From Rhodospirillaceae bacterium (GTDB taxonomy: Bacteria > Pseudomonadota > Alphaproteobacteria > UBA11136), in NCBI GenBank assembly GCA_018663165.1, contig JABJES010000135.1, positions 1-6,782 on the forward strand: a DNA stretch of 6,782 nucleotides, read 5' to 3'. Each line of letters opens with the position of its first letter. Position 1 is the first letter of the stretch. Below are positions 1-6,610 of this stretch, in pieces. A program made the position numbers and the translations under genes. Below the pieces are notes generated by a model. The model searched no databases and was not told the origin of the DNA. It was given only the letters and a program-made list of their open reading frames with translations.

Positions 1-220
1 CGCCAAGACGGCGCTTCAGGAATGGGCCATGGCGCGAGGTCTGGCGCTGCCGGTCTATACGGTTACCGACCGTGAAGGTCCTGACCATGCGCCCCAATTC
101 ACCGTCGAGGTGAGCCTTGCCGGACATGTCCCGGCCACCGGCATCGGCGCCAACAAACGGGCCGCCGAACAGGCTGCCGCCGCCTTGCTTTTGGCTAATA
201 TTGAGGAGAAATCAGAATGA
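1..220 (+). CDS. rnc: Ribonuclease III, C-terminal dsRNA-binding domain (5'-truncated by window)
   Basis: This is the 3' end of the RNase III gene. The enzyme cleaves double-stranded RNA in rRNA precursor processing and mRNA turnover. The reading frame starts at base 2 (base 1 belongs to the preceding codon) and gives 72 residues before a TGA. What is visible is a double-stranded RNA-binding domain: KTALQEW in the first helix, the strand PQFTVEV, and the second helix with GIGANKRAAEQAAA, where the basic N-K-R at the helix start is the usual RNA contact. The catalytic endonuclease domain lies outside the window. The stop overlaps the era start as ATGA, and the era Shine-Dalgarno sits in the last codons of rnc, so the two are probably translated in a coupled way. 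Seen directly: the domain pattern. Known: rnc-era adjacency is widespread in proteobacteria. The identification is firm although the gene is partial. Confidence 0.93.
   Translation, partial: AKTALQEWAMARGLALPVYTVTDREGPDHAPQFTVEVSLAGHVPATGIGANKRAAEQAAAALLLANIEEKSE
203..208 (+). promoter_or_regulatory. Shine-Dalgarno of era inside the end of rnc
   Basis: GAGGAG ends 8 nt before the era ATG at 217. It lies inside the last codons of rnc, and the era ATG overlaps the rnc TGA (ATGA). This fixes the era start and suggests translational coupling of the two genes. Confidence 0.75.
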
Positions 221-1149
221 GTGCGCCTGAAAACATGCATTGCGGCTATGTCGCCGTGCTCGGTGCGCCGAACGCCGGTAAATCGACCCTGGTCAACCGT
301 CTGGTCGGGGCCAAGGTGACGATTGTCTCGCCCAAGGTCCAGACCACCCGCAACCGGGTGCTCGGCATTGCGGTTTCCGGTGACGCACAGATTGTCTTTA
401 TCGACACGCCGGGTATTTTCACGCCGAAGAAACGGTTTGACCGGGCAATGGTGGCGGCCGCCTGGGGCGGTGCCAAAGAGGCCGATGTTGTGGTGCTGAT
501 GGTCGATGCCAAGTCGGGCTTTGACAAGGACACCCGCATTATTGTCGACGGACTGGAAAAATATGCAGAAGAAGGGCCGGGCGAGGGAAAACGGCGCCCG
601 GTTTTTCTGGTCCTCAATAAGATAGATCTGGTCAAGCCCGAGGCCCTTCTTGCCCTGACCCAGCGCCTTCACGATGCCGGGAAATTCGATCACACCTTTA
701 TGATCTCGGCCTTGAGCGGTGAGGGGGTCGATGACCTTATGGCCGCTATCCTGCCCGGCCTGCCAAAAGGTCACTGGCTGTTTCCCGAGGACCAGTTGAG
801 CGACATGCCCCAGCGTCTGCTCGCCGCCGAGATCACCCGCGAACAGGTTTTTCTCCAGCTCCATCAGGAATTGCCCTATGCGATCGCGGTGGAAACCGAA
901 GCTTGGGAGAATTTTGACAATGGCGATGTGAAAATCGACCAGGTGGTCTATGTCCAGCGCGACAGCCAGAAGGGGATCGTGCTGGGGAAGGGGGGCTCAC
1001 GAATAAAAGAGATCGGGGCGCAAGCCAGAGCCCAGCTTGAGACCATGCTCGACTGTAAGGTGCATCTTTTCCTGCGCGTCAAGAAACACGACAAATGGTC
1101 GGAAGACCCGCGCTATTTCCGCGCTTTGGGGCTCGACTACAACGCCTGA
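217..1149 (+). CDS. era: GTPase Era
   Basis: Era is an essential GTPase that binds the 3' end of 16S rRNA and assists 30S subunit maturation, in the cytoplasm or loosely at the membrane. The 310-residue product has the usual family length. The G domain motifs are all present: G1 GAPNAGKS at 16-23, the switch I TT at 43-44, G3 DTPG at 63-66, G4 NKID at 134-137 and G5 SAL at 164-166. The C-terminal KH RNA-binding domain carries the GxxG loop as GKGG at 257-260 within VLGKGGSRIKEIG, followed by the characteristic VHLFLRVKKHDKW. The ATG at 217 is supported by GAGGAG 8 nt upstream and by the 4-nt overlap with rnc. recO begins 47 nt downstream, consistent with one transcription unit. No key residue is missing. 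Confidence 0.97.
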   Translation: MSAPENMHCGYVAVLGAPNAGKSTLVNRLVGAKVTIVSPKVQTTRNRVLGIAVSGDAQIVFIDTPGIFTPKKRFDRAMVAAAWGGAKEADVVVLMVDAKSGFDKDTRIIVDGLEKYAEEGPGEGKRRPVFLVLNKIDLVKPEALLALTQRLHDAGKFDHTFMISALSGEGVDDLMAAILPGLPKGHWLFPEDQLSDMPQRLLAAEITREQVFLQLHQELPYAIAVETEAWENFDNGDVKIDQVVYVQRDSQKGIVLGKGGSRIKEIGAQARAQLETMLDCKVHLFLRVKKHDKWSEDPRYFRALGLDYNA

Positions 1150-1196
1150 GGAAATCGGGCCAGAGCGGTGATCAATGAAAGATAGGCTTTAGCCGG

Positions 1197-1955
1197 ATGG
1201 ATTGGACTGACAGCGGTATCGTGCTTTCGGCGCGCCGTCACGGAGACAGCTCCGCCATTCTCACCTTGTTGACCCTTGAACACGGCCGCCATGCGGGTCT
1301 GGTGCGGGGCGGCTTTTCGCGCACCAAGCGCGGCATACTGCAGGCGGGCAATGTAATGGCCGCCAGTTGGCGCGCACGGCTGGAGGAACATCTGGGCAAT
1401 TACACAATCGAGCTGGAGAGCGCCCATAGCCCTGCTTTCCTCGATGATCCAGACCGCCTCAGTGCTCTCACCTCGGCCTGTGCAATGGCCGAAGCCGCCC
1501 TGCCTGAGCGTGAACCCCATGAAAAGATTTATCTCGATTTCCTCTATCTGCTTGAGGCTCTGCCCGGACCCCACTGGGCGGCAGCCTATATCTGCTGGGA
1601 AATAGGGCTTCTCGCCGATCTCGGCTTTGGCCTTGATCTGGCAACCTGTGCGGCCACCGGAGCATGTGATGATCTGGTCTATGTGTCGCCGAAATCGGGC
1701 CGCGCGGTGTCAAAGGAAGCCGGGGCGCCATACCGGGATAAATTGCTTCCTTTGCCGCAATTTCTGCGGGTCGGCGAGGCGGATTCGCCCCAATCCCAGC
1801 CGCCGCCGTCAACCGAGGCCGTTCTTGAGGGGCTGAACCTCACCGGAACCTTCCTCGAGCGCCATGTTTTCGCCCCCCATCATAAGGGCCTGCCCCCGGC
1901 CCGCCATCGACTGGTTGACCGTTTGACGGGAATAACTACAATATCTGGTGTTTGA
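1197..1955 (+). CDS. recO: DNA repair protein RecO
   Basis: RecO works with RecR (and RecF) to displace single-strand-binding protein and load RecA in gap repair and RecF-pathway recombination. The 252-residue protein starts with the typical N-terminal OB-fold sequence (MDWTDSGIVLSARRHGDSSAIL, residues 1-22; HGRHAGLVRGG follows at 29-39). It continues into the helical C-terminal part with WEIGLLADLGFGLDL at 134-148. Of the four-cysteine zinc site seen in some RecO proteins, only the first half remains (C151 and C157, C-AATGA-C). The second half reads SPKSGRAVS with no cysteine, so zinc binding is doubtful; E. coli RecO also lacks the site. The Shine-Dalgarno before ATG 1197 is poor (AGG at 1184-1186), but the protein start matches the family. 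The last codons overlap a promoter-like sequence for parC, and the C-terminal tail (ITTISGV) does not look conserved. Confidence 0.95.
   Translation: MDWTDSGIVLSARRHGDSSAILTLLTLEHGRHAGLVRGGFSRTKRGILQAGNVMAASWRARLEEHLGNYTIELESAHSPAFLDDPDRLSALTSACAMAEAALPEREPHEKIYLDFLYLLEALPGPHWAAAYICWEIGLLADLGFGLDLATCAATGACDDLVYVSPKSGRAVSKEAGAPYRDKLLPLPQFLRVGEADSPQSQPPPSTEAVLEGLNLTGTFLERHVFAPHHKGLPPARHRLVDRLTGITTISGV
1915..1942 (+). promoter_or_regulatory. Candidate sigma70-type promoter for parC, inside the 3' end of recO
   Basis: TTGACC at 1915-1920 (5 of 6 to TTGACA) and TACAAT at 1937-1942 (5 of 6 to TATAAT) are separated by 16 nt. Transcription would start near 1949-1950, leaving a short leader before the parC start at 1971 or 1983. 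It lies in the last 14 codons of recO, so it must coexist with coding sequence. This is a consensus match only; no transcript evidence is visible. Confidence 0.45.
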
Positions 1956-1982
1956 TCCCCTAATTTCCGAGTGAACTCATAC

Positions 1983-4229
1983 ATGTCGAAAACACCCCGC
2001 GCGTCTGTCGCCAATGTTCGTGATGCGCCCCTTGCCGAGGCTCTTGGCGAGCGTTATCTCTCCTATGCCCTGTCCACCATCACCTCGCGGTCTCTGCCCG
2101 ATGTGCGCGATGGGTTAAAGCCGGTTCACCGGCGGCTCCTTTACGCCATGCAGCAACTCAAGCTCGACCCCAAATCGGGCTATAAGAAATGCGCCCGGGT
2201 CGTTGGCGATGTGATCGGTAAATACCATCCCCACGGTGATGTGGCGGTGTATGACGCCATGGTGCGTCTGGCCCAGGATTTCGCCCAGCGTTACATGCTG
2301 GTTGAGGGCCACGGAAATTTCGGCAATATCGACGGCGATAACGCCGCCGCCATGCGTTATACCGAGGCCCGGTTGACCGAAATTGCGACAACCCTGCTCG
2401 ACGGGCTTTCCGAAGACGCGGTGGATTTTCGCCCCACCTATGATGGCGAGGAAGAAGAGCCGGTGGTTCTGCCGGCCGGTTTCCCCAATCTGCTGGCCAA
2501 TGGCGCGACGGGTATTGCGGTCGGCATGGCGACCAGCATCCCGCCCCATAATGCCGGTGAGATCTGTGACGCCCTGATCCACCTCATCAAGTTTCCCAAC
2601 GCCACCATGGCCAAGCTCGTCGGTTTCATGCCGGGGCCGGATTTTCCCACCGGCGGCACCATTGTTGAGGCCAAAGAAAATATTCTTGAGGCCTATACCA
2701 AGGGGCGGGGCGGTTTTCGTCTGCGTGCCCGGTGGGAAAAGGAGGAGCTTTCCCACGGCCAGTATCAGATCGTCATTACTGAAATTCCCTATCAGGTACA
2801 AAAATCCCGACTGATCGAGAAAATCGCCGAGCTGCTCCATGAGCGCAAATTGGCCATGCTCGGCGATATCCGTGATGAATCGGCGGCTGATCTGCGCCTT
2901 ATCATTGAGCCCAAGAACCGCACCGTTGATGCCGCCTTGCTGATGGAATCCCTTTACCGCCAGAGCGACCTTGATGTGCGGATACCGCTTAACCTCAACG
3001 TGCTCGATGCCGACGGCACGCCTGGTGTGATGAATTTGCGTGAGGTTTTGCAGGCCTTTCTCGATCATCGCCATATTGTCCTCCAGCGGCGCACCAGACA
3101 CCGGCTGGAAAAGATCGCCCACCGGCTGGAAATTCTCAGCGGCTATCTCATCGTTTACGCCAATCTCGACGCGGTGATCCGCATCATTCGCGACGAGGAC
3201 GAACCCAAGCCGAAGATGATGAAAAAGTTCAAGCTGACGGAGGTTCAGGCCGAGGCCATTCTCGACATGCGTCTGCGGCGCTTGCGTAAACTGGACGAGA
3301 TCGCCATCCGCGAGGAATTTGACGGCCTCAAGTTGGAAGAAAAAAGTCTTAAAAGCCTGCTTAAAGATTCCAAGAAACGCTGGAAACTGATTGGTGATGA
3401 AATTGCCGACATCAAGAAACGTTTTGGCCAGAAAACCGAGATCGGCGCCCGGCGCTCTGATTTCGGTGAGCCCCCGGCCAATGTGGTGGTGCCGCTCGAG
3501 GCGATGATCGAGCGCGAGCCTGTGACCATCATCTGTTCGGAAAAAGGCTGGGTGCGCGCCACTCGCGGCCATCTCAGTGAGACGGAAGAAGTTAAATATA
3601 AAGAGGGCGACAAGGGCCGCTTTGCCCTTCATGCCCAGACCACCGACAGGCTCATCATCTTTGCCACTAACGGGCGTTTTTACACCCTCGGCGTTGACAA
3701 ATTACCCGGTGGCCGTGGCCATGGGGAACCCTTGTCGATGATGATTGATTTAGGCAAAGACAGTGCGCCTGTCGCCCTTTACCTCCATGATCCGGCGCGC
3801 CGTCTGCTGGTCGCCGCCACTGATGGGCGCGGTTTTATTGTTGAGGAAAAAGAGGTCATCGCCCAAACCAAAAACGGCAAACAGGTTCTAAACGTCAAGG
3901 GCGATGTTGAGGCCCATATCTGTTCAGAAGTGCCCCAAGGCGGTGATCATGTGGCGGCCATTGGCGAGAACCATAAACTGATCCTTTTCCCGCTGACAGA
4001 AGGCAAGGAACAGGTGGTGCCGGTGATGACACGGGGCCGTGGCGTCATGCTGCAAAAATATAAAGACGGCGGCCTTAGCGACGCCAAGATTTTCACCCTC
4101 AAGGAGGGCCTGTCGTGGGAAACCGGTCGCGGCACGACCGTGGAAACCAAACTCAAAGACTGGCTCGGCAAGCGCGCCCAGGCCGGACGGCTGGCACCAA
4201 AGGGCTTCCCGAAGAACAACAGGTTTTAG
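1983..4229 (+). CDS. parC: DNA topoisomerase IV subunit A
   Basis: ParC is the DNA-cleaving subunit of topoisomerase IV, which with ParE decatenates daughter chromosomes. From the ATG at 1983 it has 748 residues. An in-frame GTG at 1971 would add four residues (M/VNSY); both starts have weak Shine-Dalgarno sequences, and I prefer the ATG. The breakage-reunion domain shows [21 protein letters not shown] at 82-86 and [10 protein letters not shown] with the catalytic tyrosine Y126 preceded by R125. A coiled-coil follows (EDEPKP near 402, then [17 protein letters not shown]), and the C-terminal beta-pinwheel begins near [14 protein letters not shown] (about 512). Its length, the lack of a GyrA-box (QRRGGKG-type) motif and its place after recO favour ParC over GyrA. 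In the quinolone-determining region the residue equivalent to E. coli Ser80 is V87, and the Glu84 equivalent is D91. The stop is 28 nt from the convergent stop of the OLD-family gene. Confidence 0.95.
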   Translation: MSKTPRASVANVRDAPLAEALGERYLSYALSTITSRSLPDVRDGLKPVHRRLLYAMQQLKLDPKSGYKKCARVVGDVIGKYHPHGDVAVYDAMVRLAQDFAQRYMLVEGHGNFGNIDGDNAAAMRYTEARLTEIATTLLDGLSEDAVDFRPTYDGEEEEPVVLPAGFPNLLANGATGIAVGMATSIPPHNAGEICDALIHLIKFPNATMAKLVGFMPGPDFPTGGTIVEAKENILEAYTKGRGGFRLRARWEKEELSHGQYQIVITEIPYQVQKSRLIEKIAELLHERKLAMLGDIRDESAADLRLIIEPKNRTVDAALLMESLYRQSDLDVRIPLNLNVLDADGTPGVMNLREVLQAFLDHRHIVLQRRTRHRLEKIAHRLEILSGYLIVYANLDAVIRIIRDEDEPKPKMMKKFKLTEVQAEAILDMRLRRLRKLDEIAIREEFDGLKLEEKSLKSLLKDSKKRWKLIGDEIADIKKRFGQKTEIGARRSDFGEPPANVVVPLEAMIEREPVTIICSEKGWVRATRGHLSETEEVKYKEGDKGRFALHAQTTDRLIIFATNGRFYTLGVDKLPGGRGHGEPLSMMIDLGKDSAPVALYLHDPARRLLVAATDGRGFIVEEKEVIAQTKNGKQVLNVKGDVEAHICSEVPQGGDHVAAIGENHKLILFPLTEGKEQVVPVMTRGRGVMLQKYKDGGLSDAKIFTLKEGLSWETGRGTTVETKLKDWLGKRAQAGRLAPKGFPKNNRF

Positions 4230-4233
4230 GGGT

Positions 4234-4267
4234 GGGGTGCTTTCATCGCGCCCATAATTATTTTTTT
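4234..4267 (+). terminator. Possible weak intrinsic terminator after parC
   Basis: GGGGTGC at 4234-4240 can pair with GCGCCC at 4248-4253 around the loop TTTCATC, with one bulged G and one G-U pair. A run of seven T follows at 4261-4267, after a 7-nt AT-rich gap. The stem is short and the T-run is late, so the call is tentative. The T-run overlaps the last codons of the minus-strand OLD gene. Confidence 0.3.
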
Positions 4268-6294
4268 GCCGATGATGGAAACACCTCTTTGCGCTCAGAT
4301 ATGTCAGTGATTAATTTATCTATCTGATCTTTTGAGCTACCCAAAATTGAGCAAACAATATTAATTAATTCAAGGCGTTGTTGACTAGATTCAATATCTA
4401 TAATCCAGCTATTATTGTTTAGCATGTCTATAATTTCTTCTAATTGAGGGCGTTTTCTCGGTAAGTTTGGCAAATATTCTTCTATTTCGCCAAATGCCAA
4501 CACATGTGTATCAGCTCGTTTGAATTCCACTATTTCCTGTTGAAGTATCTTTTTTTCATTCTCTGAAAGATTTTCTTTTAGGTGTTTATGTCGGGTCTTA
4601 AAATAATCCCAAAACACTCTTAAATCTTCAATGTTGTTTTCCTGGATAGATTTCTCTAGGCCTTGAGTAAGGTTAGAAGCGTCCCAACCCTTCTTATCAT
4701 TAAGTGCTTCCCATGATTTTTTATAATCACATACAAACATGTTTTTTATTTGTTCTGAGCCAAAATCAATAAGATAGTCGAGGTCAGTAATGATATACGA
4801 CGGGGTTTTCAGAGCCTTTAATAATGACTTATATTGTTCTAAATTTTGCTTTCCTCCGACCTCAACGACTTCGATAGCTTGATTGTCAAAAAGACGTGCT
4901 GAAGCACCTTCAATAAGAGAGGAAAACACCAGTCTGTCGGTTATTCCTTCAACTAGAACGACTTTGTCGGCAAAGAAAATTCGTTCATTATTCTGGCTGT
5001 TAATCATCCTTGTTAAATTCTTTTTTTCCGGCAGGTCTACCTTTTTGAGGGATACTTTTTGACTGCCGTTTGATGTTTTATATATACGCGTAATATCGTT
5101 AATAGTGTCGGGTGTGACGAAAGATGGGGAATGAGTTGCAACGAGGAATTGATTGTTTCTGTCTTTAGATAGCTCTCTAAAAAGGCCAAGAAAAATTCTC
5201 TGCCAACGCGGGTGAAGATGAAGCTCAGGTTCATCAATTAAGATCATTCCGTCTTTAATGTTGAGAGCAAACATTGCTAATAGAAAGTGAACAATCTCCT
5301 TTTCTCCAGAACTAAACTTTCTGGGCAGGGTCGCTTGGTTGTTTTTTATTAAGTAAAATTGGTGAATAATATTATCTTGATCAGAATAAAAATCCCATTC
5401 ATACCCAAGTTGACTAAGATATTTTTTTAGCATTTTTACATCATCATTCTCATTTATTAACTCTGTCGCCTCGACGCCTTTGTTATACCCAGCTTCATAC
5501 ACAGCTTTGTGGCGTATTCTTAAAAAATGCTGCATTCCGAATTGGAACAGGTCAGTATTAGAGCCTGTAGCTGCTTGCTGAAAAACGTTTCTAAAGCCAT
5601 CGTGAATAGTTTGTTCTGTCGTTTGGTTTATTTGAATGGTTGCTTCACGGTTAAAGCTTCTTTCTGAGAAGAAAAAGAAAACTGGAGAGGTTAGATTCAT
5701 TTCTGGGATTTGAGTTGATAGCCTCATGTAAATGAAGAAATTGCACAGATATTCTTTAAATGCCCATGCAGGTGTGTTTTCCTCAGGTTCATTAAGCTGA
5801 AGATTTATAATTTGATATGTAAAGCTGTTAGAGGAAGCTATTTCGTCGATTTGATCGAACGGAAAATATTTTTCTACAGGCTTTTCCCAATACTCTCTTT
5901 TTTCATTTAATTTTTTTAAGTTTTGATGAATTGATCTTATGTTTTTTATGTCTGATTCACATGGTGCAAGTTCTATTTCAATTATCTGCTTATTATCTCT
6001 GTCTGAATCCTGATTATTCTCTTCGTCTGAAATGATAATAAATGGATCAAGAGCTGACTCTAGGGCTCTTTTATTTAATAGCTCAATAGGGAGAATTAAA
6101 GACTCATTATCGTTATGCCTGAAATCATACTGATGTATAAAATAATTGCTTAAAACCACGGCAATTATTTTTTGAAGGTTGCTTTTTCCTCCGCCGTTCG
6201 GGCCTATAAGAATATTGAGATCATCGTCAAAAACAAAAGATGTATTTTCCTTGTAGCTAGTAACATTACTCACTAATAGCCGTTTTAATTTCAA
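4258..6294 (-). CDS. OLD-family ATP-dependent nuclease (AAA/ABC ATPase + TOPRIM)
   Basis: The 678-residue protein belongs to the OLD (overcoming lysogenization defect) nuclease family. The N-terminal half is an ABC/SMC-type ATPase: Walker A GPNGGGKS at 31-38, signature FSSGEKE at 327-333, Walker B MILIDEPELHLHP with D354 and E355, and H-loop ATHSP with H388. A TOPRIM nuclease domain follows: VLVEGITDRLVF with E449 and D453, VEVGGK at 477-482, the DxD metal-binding pair D504 and D506 in IITDLDYL, and a late GEIEEYL at 602-608 that resembles the conserved C-terminal acidic motif. All expected key residues are present, so it is probably active. The TTG start at 6294 is chosen because AAGGAG lies 8 nt upstream and MKLKRLLVSN is a typical first strand of such ATPases. 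The frame remains open 42 codons further to a GTG at 6420, but that part does not look like the family. There is no UvrD-like helicase (as in Gabija) and no reverse transcriptase (as in retron Eco8) next to it, so it appears stand-alone, class 1-like. Anti-phage function is inferred from relatives. AT-rich composition and AT-rich codons point to horizontal acquisition. Confidence 0.92.
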   Translation of the reverse strand: MKLKRLLVSNVTSYKENTSFVFDDDLNILIGPNGGGKSNLQKIIAVVLSNYFIHQYDFRHNDNESLILPIELLNKRALESALDPFIIISDEENNQDSDRDNKQIIEIELAPCESDIKNIRSIHQNLKKLNEKREYWEKPVEKYFPFDQIDEIASSNSFTYQIINLQLNEPEENTPAWAFKEYLCNFFIYMRLSTQIPEMNLTSPVFFFFSERSFNREATIQINQTTEQTIHDGFRNVFQQAATGSNTDLFQFGMQHFLRIRHKAVYEAGYNKGVEATELINENDDVKMLKKYLSQLGYEWDFYSDQDNIIHQFYLIKNNQATLPRKFSSGEKEIVHFLLAMFALNIKDGMILIDEPELHLHPRWQRIFLGLFRELSKDRNNQFLVATHSPSFVTPDTINDITRIYKTSNGSQKVSLKKVDLPEKKNLTRMINSQNNERIFFADKVVLVEGITDRLVFSSLIEGASARLFDNQAIEVVEVGGKQNLEQYKSLLKALKTPSYIITDLDYLIDFGSEQIKNMFVCDYKKSWEALNDKKGWDASNLTQGLEKSIQENNIEDLRVFWDYFKTRHKHLKENLSENEKKILQQEIVEFKRADTHVLAFGEIEEYLPNLPRKRPQLEEIIDMLNNNSWIIDIESSQQRLELINIVCSILGSSKDQIDKLITDISERKEVFPSSAKK

Positions 6295-6302
6295 CTCACA
6301 TA

Positions 6303-6308
6303 CTCCTT
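6303..6308 (-). promoter_or_regulatory. Shine-Dalgarno that fixes the TTG start of the OLD-family gene
   Basis: On the minus strand AAGGAG is followed by 8 nt (TATGTGAG) and then TTG AAA TTA AAA. This is the best ribosome-binding site in the leader and decides the start at 6294. The ATG between them (ATGTGA) is in another frame and stops at once. Confidence 0.75.
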
Positions 6309-6342
6309 CTACCCATCTAAAGTTGTTCCTCTTAAAACCATA

Positions 6343-6367
6343 CCTCCCGCCTGTCGGACAGGGAAGG
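6343..6367 (-). repeat. GC-rich inverted repeat / RNA hairpin in the OLD leader
   Basis: Read on the minus strand, CCTTC-CCTGT-(CCG)-ACAGG-cg-GGAGG folds into two 5-bp stem segments with a 2-nt bulge, one G-U pair and a 3-nt loop. The core CCTGTCCGACAGG is a perfect 13-nt inverted repeat at DNA level (6350-6362). It ends about 50 nt before the TTG start and is followed by TATGGTTTT, too weak a T-run for a clear terminator. It could be an operator, a leader RNA element or part of a dispersed repeat; the sequence alone does not decide. Confidence 0.5.
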
Positions 6368-6489
6368 GTGCCCACCAGCCCTGCATCCCAAACTATCCAG
6401 CCCCACACACACCTCTCCACCGCAAAGGCAATAACGTTGCCAGCGAAGTTACCCCTTGAAAGTCCGCCGTTCCGGGGCCATTTTTAGCG

Positions 6490-6497
6490 TTAACCAT
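6490..6497 (+). promoter_or_regulatory. TTAACCAT element resembling a CtrA half-site
   Basis: TTAACCAT matches the known CtrA half-site of alphaproteobacteria. The full TTAA-N7-TTAAC form is not present: the upstream position reads CATT at 6479-6482. It lies about 115 nt before the receiver-like gene. It is a single 8-mer, so chance is a real alternative. Confidence 0.25.
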
Positions 6498-6504
6498 TTC
6501 TGAG

Positions 6505-6532
6505 ATGACTTATGTTATCAACGGGTTATGAT
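6505..6532 (+). promoter_or_regulatory. Weak promoter candidate for the receiver-like gene
   Basis: ATGACT at 6505-6510 (4 of 6 to TTGACA) and TATGAT at 6527-6532 (5 of 6 to TATAAT) are 16 nt apart. The region around it, GTTATCAACGGGTTATGATAAG, also contains GTTAT twice, 11 nt apart. It would leave a leader of about 70 nt before ATG 6611. The -35 is poor. Confidence 0.25.
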
Positions 6533-6597
6533 AAGCGGTTCATCTTTCGGGGTGGGCGGCGCTTGTTTTTGTGTTTTTTGGCCGGTGTTTCAGTTTA

Positions 6598-6602
6598 GAG
6601 GG
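6598..6602 (+). promoter_or_regulatory. Shine-Dalgarno of the receiver-like gene
   Basis: GAGGG ends 8 nt before the ATG at 6611. It supports that start and hence the reality of the truncated gene at the window end. Confidence 0.6.
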
Positions 6603-6610
6603 TGGTCCGG

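Larger units (their letters stand above)
4250..6345. other. AT-rich inserted segment carrying the OLD-family gene
   Basis: Base composition changes sharply at about 4255: parC before it is GC-rich, while the next two kilobases are AT-rich (sampled 60-base lines at 4741 and 5641 count to 19 and 22 G+C). GC-rich sequence returns between about 6300 and 6345. The segment holds one gene, opposite in direction to the core cluster. I see no integrase, transposase, tRNA or convincing terminal repeats, so its exact ends and mode of entry are unknown. The stated ends are approximate and based on composition. Confidence 0.6.
6295..6610. other. Intergenic region between the divergent OLD and receiver-like genes
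   Basis: These 316 bases hold no gene that I can support. On the OLD side (about 6310-6420) the minus strand is GC-rich and contains a strong hairpin at 6343-6367. A short perfect inverted repeat, GGCAA/TTGCC with a 5-nt loop, lies at 6427-6441 and has no T-run. On the other side lie a TTAACCAT element (6490-6497), a weak promoter candidate (6505-6532), a T-rich stretch (about 6561-6580) and the Shine-Dalgarno of the downstream gene. I found no convincing sigma70 promoter for the OLD gene. Confidence 0.7.

Noticed and set aside
55..864. Minus-strand open frame opposite rnc and era
   Set aside because: It is antisense to conserved genes and shows no family features.
1175..1192. Five-codon frame MKDRL ending 4 nt before the recO start, as a possible leader peptide
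   Set aside because: It has no convincing ribosome-binding site; very short frames like this arise by chance, although weak coupling to recO cannot be excluded.
2115..3632. Long minus-strand open frame opposite parC
   Set aside because: It is fully antisense to a well-conserved parC, has no recognisable domain, and results from codon bias in GC-rich coding DNA.
4258..6294. Gabija or retron assignment for the OLD gene
   Set aside because: No UvrD-like helicase and no reverse transcriptase gene is adjacent in the window: parC is on one side and a divergent receiver-like gene on the other.
6336..6373. Promoter for the OLD gene on the minus strand (TTCCCT, 17 nt, TATGGT)
   Set aside because: The -35 is poor and the -10 matches only 4 of 6, and the pair overlaps the hairpin; spacing alone is not enough.
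6295..6420. N-terminal extension of the OLD-family protein to a GTG at 6420
   Set aside because: The extension lacks family-like sequence, is GC-rich with a hairpin, and a strong AAGGAG sits directly before the internal TTG start.
6511..6533. Origin-like DnaA box (TTATCAACG) in the intergenic region
   Set aside because: It is a single 9-mer with several mismatches to TTATNCACA and has no cluster around it.
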